NCBI GenBank assembly: GCA_013215385.1 | Contig: JABSOY010000019.1 | Location: 27,369 to 91,368 of the forward strand | Length of the DNA stretch: 64,000 nucleotides | Direction: 5' to 3' | Origin: Colwellia sp. | GTDB taxonomy: Bacteria; Pseudomonadota; Gammaproteobacteria; Enterobacterales; Alteromonadaceae | Part shown: positions 1 through 8,005 of the stretch, one piece after another | Position numbering within the stretch: the stretch's first letter is position 1 | Layout of the letters: the number at the start of each line of letters is the position of its first letter | Made by a program: the position numbers and the translations under genes | Notes under the pieces: model-generated | The model's database searches: none | Told to the model about the DNA's origin: nothing | The model's input: only the letters and a program-made list of their open reading frames with translations

Positions 1-1808
1 CCTACTTTATTTTGCTTCGTCACTATATATTGTTGATAATTACAATTGCTTTGAATAGAGGTCACGGCATTAATAAATTTGCTCGATGAACCGTCGGTTA
101 GGTTAATTTTATAAGTAGCCCAAACACCAGACGATTGAGCAATAACTATAACTTCATTATTACTATCACAAGACCAAATAGCATTTCGAATTTTATCCGT
201 CGGATGTGTAATGTTAATGACTTTATTTGTCTCTAATTTGAAAATTTTAAGTTGGTCATTAAGTTTAAATAGGATACTTCTGCCATCGCTAGAAAATAGT
301 ACATCGGTAATATAAGTATCGCTTTGTGTAAACTGAGTTAATTGTGTTAATTGACCTTGTTTTTGTAACCATATTTGGTAATTACCCGAACGATTTGATA
401 CAAAAGCTATAGCTTTTATATCGTTAATCATATGAATGTCGGCACTATGATCTTTAAATGTCGAATAAATTAATGACTCAACTTTTAGTTCATTCTCCGT
501 TAAATCAACCTGTTTTATATTTGCTTTATACAAGTCACCAAAGGATAAAAGCAATTCATTGGCAGAGATAAAGGTATGTTCCATAATTACTTCTGAATGC
601 TTAAATATAGCTGTAGTTTTTTTATTTATAATATTGGTTAAATAAAGCGTATTGGTATTATCAATGAAAGTTAAATAATTTGGATTTTTTGTCCAGGCAA
701 TAGAGTAAATAGCAAATCTTTTTTCTGTTATTACTTCAATCTCGCCACTGGTAATATCTTGGATCATTACCGTGTTTTTATCATCATTAAACCGTCTTAT
801 ATAGCTAATGTATTTATCGTCTGGACTTAAGCTCAGTCCGTAATCACCCGATAATTTATTGGGCGGAGCGGTTAAAGTTTCAATTTGTTTTGTTTCAAGG
901 TGAATACGTTGAATGATACTGGCAGAACTAGCAGACTCATCAAATACATAATATAACCATTGCTGGTCTGAGCTTATTGCCATATTCGGTAGAGTATTTT
1001 CACCGCCACAAGATGTAATGTTTTCAATGTTATTAATGTTTAAATATTTATCTACCTTTAATTTTTTAATAAAACACTGATTATTTATATGCGCAGCATA
1101 ATAGACTTCATTATTTTCAATTGACCAAATGGGAGAGGTCGTTTCGATCATTTCATCAATAATAATAGTTTGCTTAGTTTTAATATTTTGAATGTGAATA
1201 TGATAGTCAGCATGCTCATCTGCTAAGCTAACATAAGCGAGTAAGCTTTTATCTTGAGATAATGCTGGCTGAAACTCCCATCCCTCAGAGTAAGTCAGGG
1301 GTTCAATTTTTATTTTATCGTCGATTATCGTTATTACGGCTTTATCCAGACTTGTTAATAATAGCCATAAAATGATAAAAAATACCATGGTGATAAGTGC
1401 GGCATACATCTTATATAGGGTTAAACTAGTTGTTGCTCTTTGTTCTACTTTTATCTTTTCTGGGGTCGGGCGATCTATAAACTTTACCGGAGCGGTAAAC
1501 GAATAACCAAGTTTGGGATGGGTTTTTATGTATTGCTCTTTATTACCACCAAGAATTTTTCTCAGACGAGAAACTGTGGCATTAATTGTACGATCATCAA
1601 TAAAACGGTTATTCCAAACAAGCTCTATTAATTGCTCCCTTGAGACTATTTTATCTTGTTTATCAATAAGACAATGTAATAAAGAAGCGTGCTTTGATTC
1701 CAAAGTTTCAGTTAGTATTGGGGCCTTATCAGTATCAATTGTCGTGAGGGTTTTTTTTAAAGGATCGAAAATCCAATCATTAATTAGAATTAGCTCTAGT
1801 TTGTCCAT
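1..1808 (-). CDS. CadC-like winged-helix membrane regulator with beta-propeller sensor domain (3' end outside window)
   Basis: The gene runs off the left edge; 602 codons are visible, with no stop when read from the ATG at 1808. Residues about 1-110 form an OmpR/CadC-type winged helix, with a recognition-helix stretch containing DDRTINATVSRLRKIL and a wing GYSF. A hydrophobic segment around residues 135-155 (ALITMVFFIILWLLL) is a single membrane anchor. The remainder has repeated SxD/SPDDKYI-type motifs like TolB/WD40 beta-propellers, probably periplasmic. The family comprises one-component membrane regulators that bind DNA directly. It lies on the same strand as, and downstream of, the graspetide cluster, so it could regulate that cluster, but this is only positional inference. 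The ligand is unknown. The C-terminus cannot be seen, so completeness is not established. Confidence 0.8.
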   Translation of the reverse strand, partial: MDKLELILINDWIFDPLKKTLTTIDTDKAPILTETLESKHASLLHCLIDKQDKIVSREQLIELVWNNRFIDDRTINATVSRLRKILGGNKEQYIKTHPKLGYSFTAPVKFIDRPTPEKIKVEQRATTSLTLYKMYAALITMVFFIILWLLLTSLDKAVITIIDDKIKIEPLTYSEGWEFQPALSQDKSLLAYVSLADEHADYHIHIQNIKTKQTIIIDEMIETTSPIWSIENNEVYYAAHINNQCFIKKLKVDKYLNINNIENITSCGGENTLPNMAISSDQQWLYYVFDESASSASIIQRIHLETKQIETLTAPPNKLSGDYGLSLSPDDKYISYIRRFNDDKNTVMIQDITSGEIEVITEKRFAIYSIAWTKNPNYLTFIDNTNTLYLTNIINKKTTAIFKHSEVIMEHTFISANELLLSFGDLYKANIKQVDLTENELKVESLIYSTFKDHSADIHMINDIKAIAFVSNRSGNYQIWLQKQGQLTQLTQFTQSDTYITDVLFSSDGRSILFKLNDQLKIFKLETNKVINITHPTDKIRNAIWSCDSNNEVIVIAQSSGVWATYKINLTDGSSSKFINAVTSIQSNCNYQQYIVTKQNKV

Positions 1809-2047
1809 AATATTCTGTAGTTATCCGTATTCATTACTGCATACAAATATTGGAAGACCTTACGCTAGAGTAAGATGTTCTGATAAATATTTGCTTTAAT
1901 CATTTATTACCTTTGAGGTGAATGACACCACATTAGCACATGTTTTACAAGAATTTTACAAATGTACAATAGATGAGAATATAGATACCTTTTATTACAT
2001 TTCAATGAATTAGATAAAGTCTTGAGACTTGTATACAAATAATGGGC

Positions 2048-2362
2048 TTACTTAAATAGTTTGTAATGGAGTAAGTAAAATGACAGCGGGATGAAAGTTA
2101 ATGCTATGCATAAAATAATTGAAAAACGCGTAGAAAAAAACAATGCAAGAGAAAGTAATATGAGTAATGTATTGTGTAATTTGTCGACTTTTTTTGATTT
2201 AACGAAGGAAAAATGTAAATAATAACCACCTAAAAAGAATAGTGATATTTTAACCGCCACTAGCTCGAAAATATTATTTGGCAGTAACGCTAAACTTATT
2301 AGTCCTATAGCAACTAATTTAGATATAAAAACGGAAAGGTCACGGCTTTCATCTTGGGTCAT
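2048..2362 (-). CDS. Small hydrophobic membrane protein of unknown function
   Basis: 104 residues, mostly hydrophobic, with about three or four membrane segments (residues about 15-30, 35-50, 63-80 and 82-98) and a charged N-terminus MTQDESRD. A GAGAG ribosome-binding sequence lies about 5 bases before the ATG. It begins 93 bp after the end of the exporter gene on the same strand, so it is probably the last gene of that transcript. I do not recognise the family. In this position it could be an immunity or accessory export protein for the peptide system, but nothing in its sequence shows that. Confidence 0.6.
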   Translation of the reverse strand: MTQDESRDLSVFISKLVAIGLISLALLPNNIFELVAVKISLFFLGGYYLHFSFVKSKKVDKLHNTLLILLSLALFFSTRFSIILCIALTFIPLSFYLLHYKLFK

Positions 2363-2455
2363 ACGCTCTCTCGAAATTCAATGAATTTAATTTATACTCG
2401 ATTTCTTGGGAATTAACGAATTATTTATCCCCCTTTTTATGAGGGCTCGTGTTGG

Positions 2456-4591
2456 TTAGCTACATTTTTTGCTCACGGATGTTAATTTGCCATTTTCCAG
2501 TAGCAGAATATGGTTTGCTTTATTAATGGTTTCTGGACGATGAGCAATAATAATACGTGTCATTTCTAAGTGCTTAATTTGCTCACTAATTTTGGCTTCA
2601 TTATTAACATCTAAATGGCTTGTCGCTTCATCCATAAACAAAACACTAGGCTTTTTGTAAAGGGCTCTTGCTAAAAGTAATCGTTGTCTTTGACCTCCAG
2701 ATAAACTTGACCCCATATCTCCTACTAGAGCGTTATACCCCATAGTCATCTTGGTGATATCTTTGTGAATGGCAGCTAGCAGGGCACATTTCTCGACTTG
2801 TAAGAAATTGGGTTCAGGATTAAAGAAGGTTATGTTGTCAGCTATAGAGCCGGCCAGCAAAGTATCGTCTTGCATTACCGCCGCGACTTGTTGGCGATAG
2901 TTTTTTAAACCAATTTGTGTGATATCTTGCCCATCTAATAAAATGCGACCTGAAGACGGTTGTAATAAACCGAGCATAAGCTTTGCTAATGTTGTTTTAC
3001 CACAACCTGAATCTCCTGTAATTGCAACACAGTCACCTGCTGTAATTGTGATAGACAAGTTATCAATGATGTTGCTTTCGTCTTCACCGTAACTAAAGCA
3101 AACGTTTTCCAACGAAATCTCACCCTTTACCCCCTTGTTACTTGCCAGTAAAATATTGCCTTCACGATTAGGTTCTTGTTCATGCAAGGCAATGTCTGAA
3201 ATTCGGTCGAGATGCAATCGCATCATTTTAAATTGTATAAGCTGCTCAATTAAGCTTGTAACACGTAGGGTAAGTTGACCTTTATAGGCGATGAAAGCGA
3301 GCACCATACCTATTGATAGGCTGCCCTCTATGACTAACATAGCGGCAAAATAAATAACGATAACATTTTCAAGACCAAATAATACTTTGTTAATACCATC
3401 AAATCCTATGCGTAATTTTCCTAAGCGAATATCAGCGTTAATGACCTCTGCGTATCTATTTTGCCAGATACCTTGGCGTTGAGATTCATTACCAAAGAGT
3501 TTAATGGTCTGAATACCTCTAATATTTTCTAAAAAATTACTTTGCTCTTTAGCTGAATTTTGAATAGATTCTTCAGTTGCTTGATGTAAAGGTCGATATA
3601 AAGCAAGTCGTGCAATGACATATAATACGATTGCTGCTAATACTACCAGTGATAGCTTTACACTGTAGAGCATCATCATGACTAGAACAGTAATTGACAT
3701 TACGCCATCAACAGTTGCCTCAACTAAACCTGTGGTAATACGCTCTCGAATTTGTGCCAAAGAGCCAAACCGTGAAACAACATCACCAATATGTCGAGAC
3801 TCAAAATAGCTCATCGGTAGACGTAACAAATGTCGTAGTAAATTTACCCCCATCTGCATATTTAACAGACTCGATAGCCTTAACACCAGCCAGCTACGTA
3901 CAGAGGTTGCTAATACATTAAATATACTTAATAAACCAAAACCTATAGCAAGCACAATCAGTAGAGGTTGGTCGTGACTAATTAATACTTCATCAACTAT
4001 CCACTGCATATAATATGGAGTAGCTAAAGCGAATATTTGCAAAACAACAGACAGGGCAAAAAGTTTTAGTAGAGCACTTTTTAAACCGGTAATTTTGCTC
4101 CATAACTGTGACAACTTCATTTTTTGCTTTTCGTTTTTAGCTTCAAACTTATTTGTTGGTGTTAGTTCTAAAACAATACCGGTAAAATGCTGGCTAAACT
4201 CTTTAATTGATAATACTTTTTTCCCCATTGCAGGATCATTAATAAACACTTTTTTTTTGGTTGTTTTTGTTAAAACAACAAAATGATTCATATCCCAATG
4301 CAGCACGCAGGGTAAGGCTAGTTTTTGAACATCTTCAACAGGACATTTCAATGCTCTACTTGCTAATCCTAAGCTATCTCCTAAATCAATCAGTTGTCGT
4401 AGGTTCATGCCTTTAAGATTTGCCGAAAAACGTTTCCGCATGGCGGGCATGTCTAACTGATGACCGTAATATGATGCAACCATAGCAATAGAAGCTAAAC
4501 CACATTCTGCAACTTCTGCTTGTAAAATAAGCGGTACGCGCTTTGCGCTGGAGAACTCTAAAAGTTGCTCAGTATTCGCTGCTATATCCAT
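2456..4591 (-). CDS. Peptidase-containing ABC transporter (C39 bacteriocin/graspetide exporter)
   Basis: 711 residues with the three-part architecture of bacteriocin exporters such as CvaB/RaxB. The N-terminal C39 peptidase domain (1-130) keeps the oxyanion Gln24, Cys30 (in AEVAECGLAS), His103 (in WDMNHFVVL) and Asp119 (in FINDPA), so it should be active on double-glycine leaders. Six membrane helices follow (about 170-450). The ATPase domain has Walker A GDSGCGKTT (526-534), signature LSGGQRQR (630-637), Walker B VLFMDEA (about 650-656) and the switch His684. It should cleave leaders after GG or GS and export the mature peptides through the inner membrane. It lies downstream of the two ATP-grasp ligases and has its own copy of the cluster promoter element 87 bp upstream. 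No TolC-like outer-membrane gene is seen nearby, so a housekeeping one is presumably used. Confidence 0.93.
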   Translation of the reverse strand: MDIAANTEQLLEFSSAKRVPLILQAEVAECGLASIAMVASYYGHQLDMPAMRKRFSANLKGMNLRQLIDLGDSLGLASRALKCPVEDVQKLALPCVLHWDMNHFVVLTKTTKKKVFINDPAMGKKVLSIKEFSQHFTGIVLELTPTNKFEAKNEKQKMKLSQLWSKITGLKSALLKLFALSVVLQIFALATPYYMQWIVDEVLISHDQPLLIVLAIGFGLLSIFNVLATSVRSWLVLRLSSLLNMQMGVNLLRHLLRLPMSYFESRHIGDVVSRFGSLAQIRERITTGLVEATVDGVMSITVLVMMMLYSVKLSLVVLAAIVLYVIARLALYRPLHQATEESIQNSAKEQSNFLENIRGIQTIKLFGNESQRQGIWQNRYAEVINADIRLGKLRIGFDGINKVLFGLENVIVIYFAAMLVIEGSLSIGMVLAFIAYKGQLTLRVTSLIEQLIQFKMMRLHLDRISDIALHEQEPNREGNILLASNKGVKGEISLENVCFSYGEDESNIIDNLSITITAGDCVAITGDSGCGKTTLAKLMLGLLQPSSGRILLDGQDITQIGLKNYRQQVAAVMQDDTLLAGSIADNITFFNPEPNFLQVEKCALLAAIHKDITKMTMGYNALVGDMGSSLSGGQRQRLLLARALYKKPSVLFMDEATSHLDVNNEAKISEQIKHLEMTRIIIAHRPETINKANHILLLENGKLTSVSKKCS

Positions 4592-4677
4592 GGTCTATCC
4601 TTGCTTTGTGAATTATTCAATAGCACTTTTACTGGTGATTATTTTATTAATAAAGTTGATATTGTTTATTACTTGCG

Positions 4678-4797
4678 AAATAAGTTAACAAGTCTTTTTT
4701 TTGTCAGCAAGGGGGAACGTCGCCGCACACCTTGCTTGTTTCTTAAGTTGTTGTTTATATGTTGTTTTGTTTGGGTTGTATTAATGTTGTGATTAGA
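4678..4797 (-). promoter_or_regulatory. Cluster promoter element, copy 1 (upstream of exporter)
   Basis: One of three related elements (others at 7370 and 9774). In plus-strand orientation block A is AAATAAGTTAACAAGTC (from 4678), block B CTTAAGTTGTTGTTTA (from 4742) and block C GTTGTATTAATGTTG (from 4775). Read on the minus strand, block A contains a plausible sigma-70 promoter, TTGCTG, 16 bp, TTAACT. Block C reads CAACATTAATACAAC, two CAAC half-sites 11 bp apart, a typical activator layout. It would drive the exporter gene starting at 4591. Confidence 0.6.
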
Positions 4798-4915
4798 ACC
4801 CGAGGCAGGTTTTAAGCTAATAAGCGTTTTAAATTAACAATTATATTTAACTTTATATCAAGGAAATATGTTTAGCAGTAGCTATATTTAGTAGCTTTTC
4901 TCTTCTTTATTGTTT

Positions 4916-4952
4916 GGAGCAGTCTTTAATTTTTTATTTAAAAGATTGCTCC
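4916..4952. repeat. 12-bp inverted repeat downstream of the lactone ligase
   Basis: GGAGCAGTCTTT (4916-4927) faces AAAGATTGCTCC (4941-4952), pairing apart from one G-T, with a 13-base loop. It lies 46 bp past the stop of the ATP-grasp gene ending at 4998. No U-run follows on either strand, so it is a weak terminator candidate and may be an mRNA 3' stabiliser. Confidence 0.35.
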
Positions 4953-4997
4953 ATAAAGAGAATATTAACTCGTTGGTTAATATCTTTATGCCAATAT

Positions 4998-5984
4998 CTA
5001 TTTAGTTATATTATTGGCCAAGTGGTTTGCTATAGCCGCACAAATTTCTTGTTTTTGGTATTTCTCTGCCCAATAAAATTCACCACAGGGATTAATTTCT
5101 AAAAATTTAAGTTCGCCTTTGGGCGTTAAAATATAATCAGCGGCTCCATAATTTAGTCCTAGGCTTTTTGTTAGCTTTATCAACTTTTGTGTTTCTTCAT
5201 CAGGTAGTTGATAAGGGAACCAAGCTTCTAAAGTTGTTGAACCTTTTCTACGCCAATCGTAATTTTCAGTTTGAAATTTATTGCTATCGATAGCAATGCA
5301 AAAAACGTTATTACCAACGACGGTTGCCCGAAGCTCCAGCTCTTTTTGTAATGATTGCTGAAACTGCATAGGGCATAAACGTAGATCGGCTAAGTTTTCT
5401 AAATCGCTCTCTTTTACAGGATTGGTAAAGACGACACTTTCTTTTCCATCGGCATAAATAGCGAAAGCTGTTTGCATTTTGGTAATAATATTACCCTGAT
5501 GTTTATGATAGAAGTTAAGAGCAGCATCGGGGTTATTAGTGGTCAGCGTATCAGGGATATCAATGCCATGCTCTCGAGCTTTAATGAGCTGTAACTCTTT
5601 GGATGAAGCGCGACGAATGGCCCAATAGTCATCTATTTTAAAAACATCTAAAGCATCAAAATAACCTAATAAAGTACGCTTAGACTCTTCAATACAAGCA
5701 TCTCGAGTTTGCCTATCAATATCTTTTGGTAAATCTCTGCCAATATGGAAACGACGATACCAAATAGCGCCAATATCCGCTAAGTTATATTGTTCGCCTG
5801 TTTCTAACGTTAATATTTGTTCGTTTTCAGTCCCTTGATATGATTCAATTTTAATTTTTGTTGGGAATAGATCTGAATTCAATCTGACCGCTTTAATACC
5901 GTGTTTGGCTAAATGCTCAGATACAGCAGCAATACAAGGGTTATCATTACTATGAGTTATAATTAATACGACTTTATTGTTCAT
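4998..5984 (-). CDS. mdnC: ATP-grasp graspetide ligase, MdnC/MvdD-like (ester-forming)
   Basis: 328 residues from the ATG at 5984. That start is preferred over the ATG at 6002 because AAAGGA lies about 8 bases before it. The fold is RimK-like ATP-grasp: N-terminal LIITHSNDN and LNSDLFPTK, WYRR at 75-78, ATP lysine in ITKM (169), ELRA (217-220), DWRR (243-246) and metal/ATP motif FLEINPCGEFYW (294-305). The FLEINPxGEFxW ending and the WYRR motif match what I recall of microviridin MdnC/MvdD, which closes Thr-Asp and Ser-Asp/Glu esters on the precursor. It overlaps the preceding ligase gene by 11 bases (ATGAACAATAA), indicating translational coupling. The assignment to the ester rather than amide subfamily is from memory, not alignment. 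Confidence 0.88.
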   Translation of the reverse strand: MNNKVVLIITHSNDNPCIAAVSEHLAKHGIKAVRLNSDLFPTKIKIESYQGTENEQILTLETGEQYNLADIGAIWYRRFHIGRDLPKDIDRQTRDACIEESKRTLLGYFDALDVFKIDDYWAIRRASSKELQLIKAREHGIDIPDTLTTNNPDAALNFYHKHQGNIITKMQTAFAIYADGKESVVFTNPVKESDLENLADLRLCPMQFQQSLQKELELRATVVGNNVFCIAIDSNKFQTENYDWRRKGSTTLEAWFPYQLPDEETQKLIKLTKSLGLNYGAADYILTPKGELKFLEINPCGEFYWAEKYQKQEICAAIANHLANNITK

Positions 5985-6975
5985 GAAGGTGTCCTTTATC
6001 AATATTGTTTTTTATACATTGTGCGATATGATCTGTGATTGGGTAATCGAGTGTTTTTTGTAACATGCCCCATTCACCGCAGGGATTAACTTCTAAAAAG
6101 ACATAATCACCATTGGTTGCTCGTATAATGTCTAACGCGCCAAAATTTAGGGAGAGTTTGTTCATCAACTTATTTATTTTTTGACAAATGTTTTCGGGTA
6201 ATTGATAGGCCTGCCAGAAAAAGTCTTCTTGTTTTGCCCGTCGCCAATCAGGCTTTTTGTCATCAGTTATCGCGCTCGTTGCTATTTTTCCGGTAAAATA
6301 ATATCCGTCAACGTATATAACCCTTAATTCGTATTCTTTTTGAATTTCTTGCTGAAATTGCATCGGGCAGTATTTTAAACCATCTAAATTGGCTAAATGC
6401 TTCTCTTCAACTTTTGAGGTATAGACAAAGCTTTTGGTCGATTTCATAAAATTAGTTAACGGCGTTAACATTTTAGAAATAATGCTGCCATTTTCTTGGT
6501 AATAGAAGTTTTTTACGGCAACTGGAGAATTGCTTAATAACGAGTTAGGTATAATTAAACCACATTGTTTGGCTAGGATAAGTTGCAGTTGTTTATTTTC
6601 AGCACGCTGGATATCAAAAGGGGAGTCGAACCAGAATATAGACTCTAAAGCATACAGCACTGCGTTTTTGGCTACGGTAGACTCTTTTGTCGCCTGATTC
6701 AGGGTTTTTCCAGCTAAAGCGGACGTTAAGTTTGAGTGTAAGTTCTTTCTAAACCAAACGGCTGCAAACTCTGATAGTTTGTGGGTTTCTTCTGCGATTC
6801 TAATTGAACCGCTAACCCCATCTACATTTTGCTGTGCGGAGATTTCGATGCTTAATGGAAACGTATCAGTATCCATTCTTATCATCTGTAAATTTAATTT
6901 GGCTAAACTAGCGGACATTAAATCCGTAACGTAATAATCTTGACTGTGGGTTAAACATAAAACTTTATTGTTCAC
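5974..6975 (-). CDS. mdnB: ATP-grasp graspetide ligase, MdnB/MvdC-like (lactam-forming)
   Basis: 333 residues from a GTG at 6975, with a weak AAGAG ribosome-binding sequence. RimK-like ATP-grasp: CLTHSQDYY, MDTDTFPLS, WFRK at 74-77, ISKML (about 166-170), DWRR (243-246) and FLEVNPCGEWGML (293-305). The EVNPxGEWGML ending is what I recall for MdnB/MvdC, the enzyme that makes the Lys-Glu amide in microviridins, whereas MdnC enzymes end in GEFxW. The precursor core has the matching Lys44 and Glu51. The gene starts 60 bp after the precursor stop, beyond an intrinsic terminator, so it depends on read-through or a weak internal promoter. Its 3' end overlaps the second ligase. Confidence 0.88.
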   Translation of the reverse strand: MNNKVLCLTHSQDYYVTDLMSASLAKLNLQMIRMDTDTFPLSIEISAQQNVDGVSGSIRIAEETHKLSEFAAVWFRKNLHSNLTSALAGKTLNQATKESTVAKNAVLYALESIFWFDSPFDIQRAENKQLQLILAKQCGLIIPNSLLSNSPVAVKNFYYQENGSIISKMLTPLTNFMKSTKSFVYTSKVEEKHLANLDGLKYCPMQFQQEIQKEYELRVIYVDGYYFTGKIATSAITDDKKPDWRRAKQEDFFWQAYQLPENICQKINKLMNKLSLNFGALDIIRATNGDYVFLEVNPCGEWGMLQKTLDYPITDHIAQCIKNNIDKGHLHEQ

Positions 6976-7000
6976 TTTTATTCTCTTTTCAAGTCAAAAT

Positions 7001-7024
7001 AAAAAAGTGCTGCTAAGCAGCACT
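7001..7024 (-). terminator. Intrinsic terminator/attenuator between precursor and ligase genes
   Basis: On the minus strand AGTGCTGC, loop TTA, GCAGCACT, then a T-run: a perfect 8-bp GC-containing stem followed by uridines. It begins 11 bases after the precursor stop codon and ends 25 bases before the ligase start. In RiPP clusters such a site lets the small precursor be made in excess of the modifying enzymes. Confidence 0.8.
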
Positions 7025-7035
7025 CTCAGGGTGAA

Positions 7036-7209
7036 TTACATTTCTAATTCGCCGCCTTCATCACCGTCTGAAGGATATTTCATTGTATGTACTAATTCAT
7101 CTTTACGTTTGTCAGTGATAACGCAGCCGCCGTCACCAGGTAGAATGCCACCAGTAACTTGCTCAATATCTTGCTCTTCTAAAAAATTACTAAAAAATGG
7201 TTTGTTCAT
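7036..7209 (-). CDS. Marinostatin/microviridin-type graspetide precursor peptide
   Basis: 57 residues; the start is set by AAAAGGA 7 bases before the ATG. The leader (1-21) begins MNKPFFSNFLEE, matching the PFFxxFLE helix that recruits microviridin ligases, and ends EQVTGG, a double-glycine site for the C39 exporter. The released 36-residue region contains Cys29 and the core HTMKYPSDGDE (41-51) followed by GGELEM. From known families, T42-D48 and S47-D50 should form esters as in marinostatin (TMRYPSDSDE), and K44-E51 an amide as in microviridin. Marinostatin is a serine-protease inhibitor with Met as P1, equivalent to M43 here. The gene precedes two ATP-grasp ligases with a terminator between. 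No GNAT acetyltransferase gene is adjacent. Confidence 0.92.
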   Translation of the reverse strand: MNKPFFSNFLEEQDIEQVTGGILPGDGGCVITDKRKDELVHTMKYPSDGDEGGELEM

Positions 7210-7220
7210 TATTTATTCCT

Positions 7221-7256
7221 TTTAATATCCGACATTATTTATTATTAGACGTCGGG
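7221..7256 (-). promoter_or_regulatory. 5'-leader element of the precursor mRNA (shared with second peptide gene)
   Basis: AATATCCGACAT plus TTTATTATTA recurs upstream of the peptide gene at 8006-8146. Here CCGAC (7229-7233) can pair with GTCGG (7251-7255), placing a small hairpin 12-20 bases ahead of the start codon. It could be an mRNA stabiliser or translational control site, or simply the trace of a duplicated upstream region. Confidence 0.4.
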
Positions 7257-7369
7257 TTCTTTGAATTATTAGTTCGTTTATTATTAAACGAGCTAACGGG
7301 ACTTTATTAGCAAAAGGGCAGGTAATAGATATTCAAGAATATCTGTATTTCCAGCTTCTTTTGCTTGAG

Positions 7370-7499
7370 AAATACGTTAACAAGTCATTTTTTATCGAAC
7401 AAGTGCGGCAGAGTGATAATATTTCATTGTGTTTTTAAGTTGTTATTTATCAATGGTTAACGAGGTTTTTTTGTGCGTTGTATTAATGTTGTGAATAGA
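7370..7499 (-). promoter_or_regulatory. Cluster promoter element, copy 2 (upstream of graspetide precursor)
   Basis: Block A AAATACGTTAACAAGTC from 7370, block B TTTAAGTTGTTATTTA from 7434, block C GTTGTATTAATGTTG from 7477. A-to-B distance is 64 bp, identical to the other two copies. A-to-C is 107 bp against 97 and 98, about one helical turn longer. On the minus strand TTGTTC, 16 bp, TTAACG is the candidate promoter, placing transcription about 150 bp before the precursor start. The gene-free stretch 7210-8005 otherwise holds only the leader element and a short tandem repeat. Confidence 0.6.
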
Positions 7500-7553
7500 C
7501 TGTAATGATTTCCAACTAAAATTAGCTAACAATTCATCTTAGACTTTAAATTT

Positions 7554-7581
7554 AATGGCTAATGGCTAATGGCTAATGGCT
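7554..7581. repeat. Four tandem copies of AATGGCT
   Basis: The heptamer AATGGCT occurs four times in a row in the gene-free stretch between the precursor promoter element and the second peptide gene. Its unit length is not a multiple of three and no reading frame crosses it convincingly. It is probably slippage-generated and could vary between strains. Confidence 0.7.
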
Positions 7582-8005
7582 TTAAGCTGAGTGTATTTAA
7601 AAATGAGGTTTAATTCATCCTAGGGGAATGTTCTTTGTTTGTTGGAAGTATTTATTATTAGATTAGTGTTAGTTGCAAAGGAGCTATTATAAAAACTGAT
7701 AAAGCATTCAATATATTGCTTTTCAAATTGATGGGGGAAAATCGTTATATTAAAGAGTCTTTATAATTGTATGTTTAGCGTTTCCCTTGCCTGATATTTT
7801 GAGCTGTTTGCTTAAATTATGGTGGTCTAATGGAGAAGATGAATAATTCCCACATAATTAAATGTCACAAGAGGGTATTGAAATCATTTAAAGTTGTTAG
7901 TCGTAAATATCTAGTAACCTATTACCATTAGTTAATTCAAAGTCGGCACACATAAATTTAAGCAGTAAATTAACTACCATAAATTTTATTATGTTGAAAT
8001 TATGT

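Noticed and set aside
4565..4792. Plus-strand 75-codon frame over the exporter start and promoter element
   Set aside because: It lies across the conserved promoter element and antisense to the exporter start, with low-complexity Phe/Leu-rich content; better explained as chance.
7829..7933. Plus-strand 30-codon frame after GGAGAAG
   Set aside because: The purine stretch abuts the ATG with no spacing, and the peptide (MNNSHIIKCHKRV...) shows no leader or family features.
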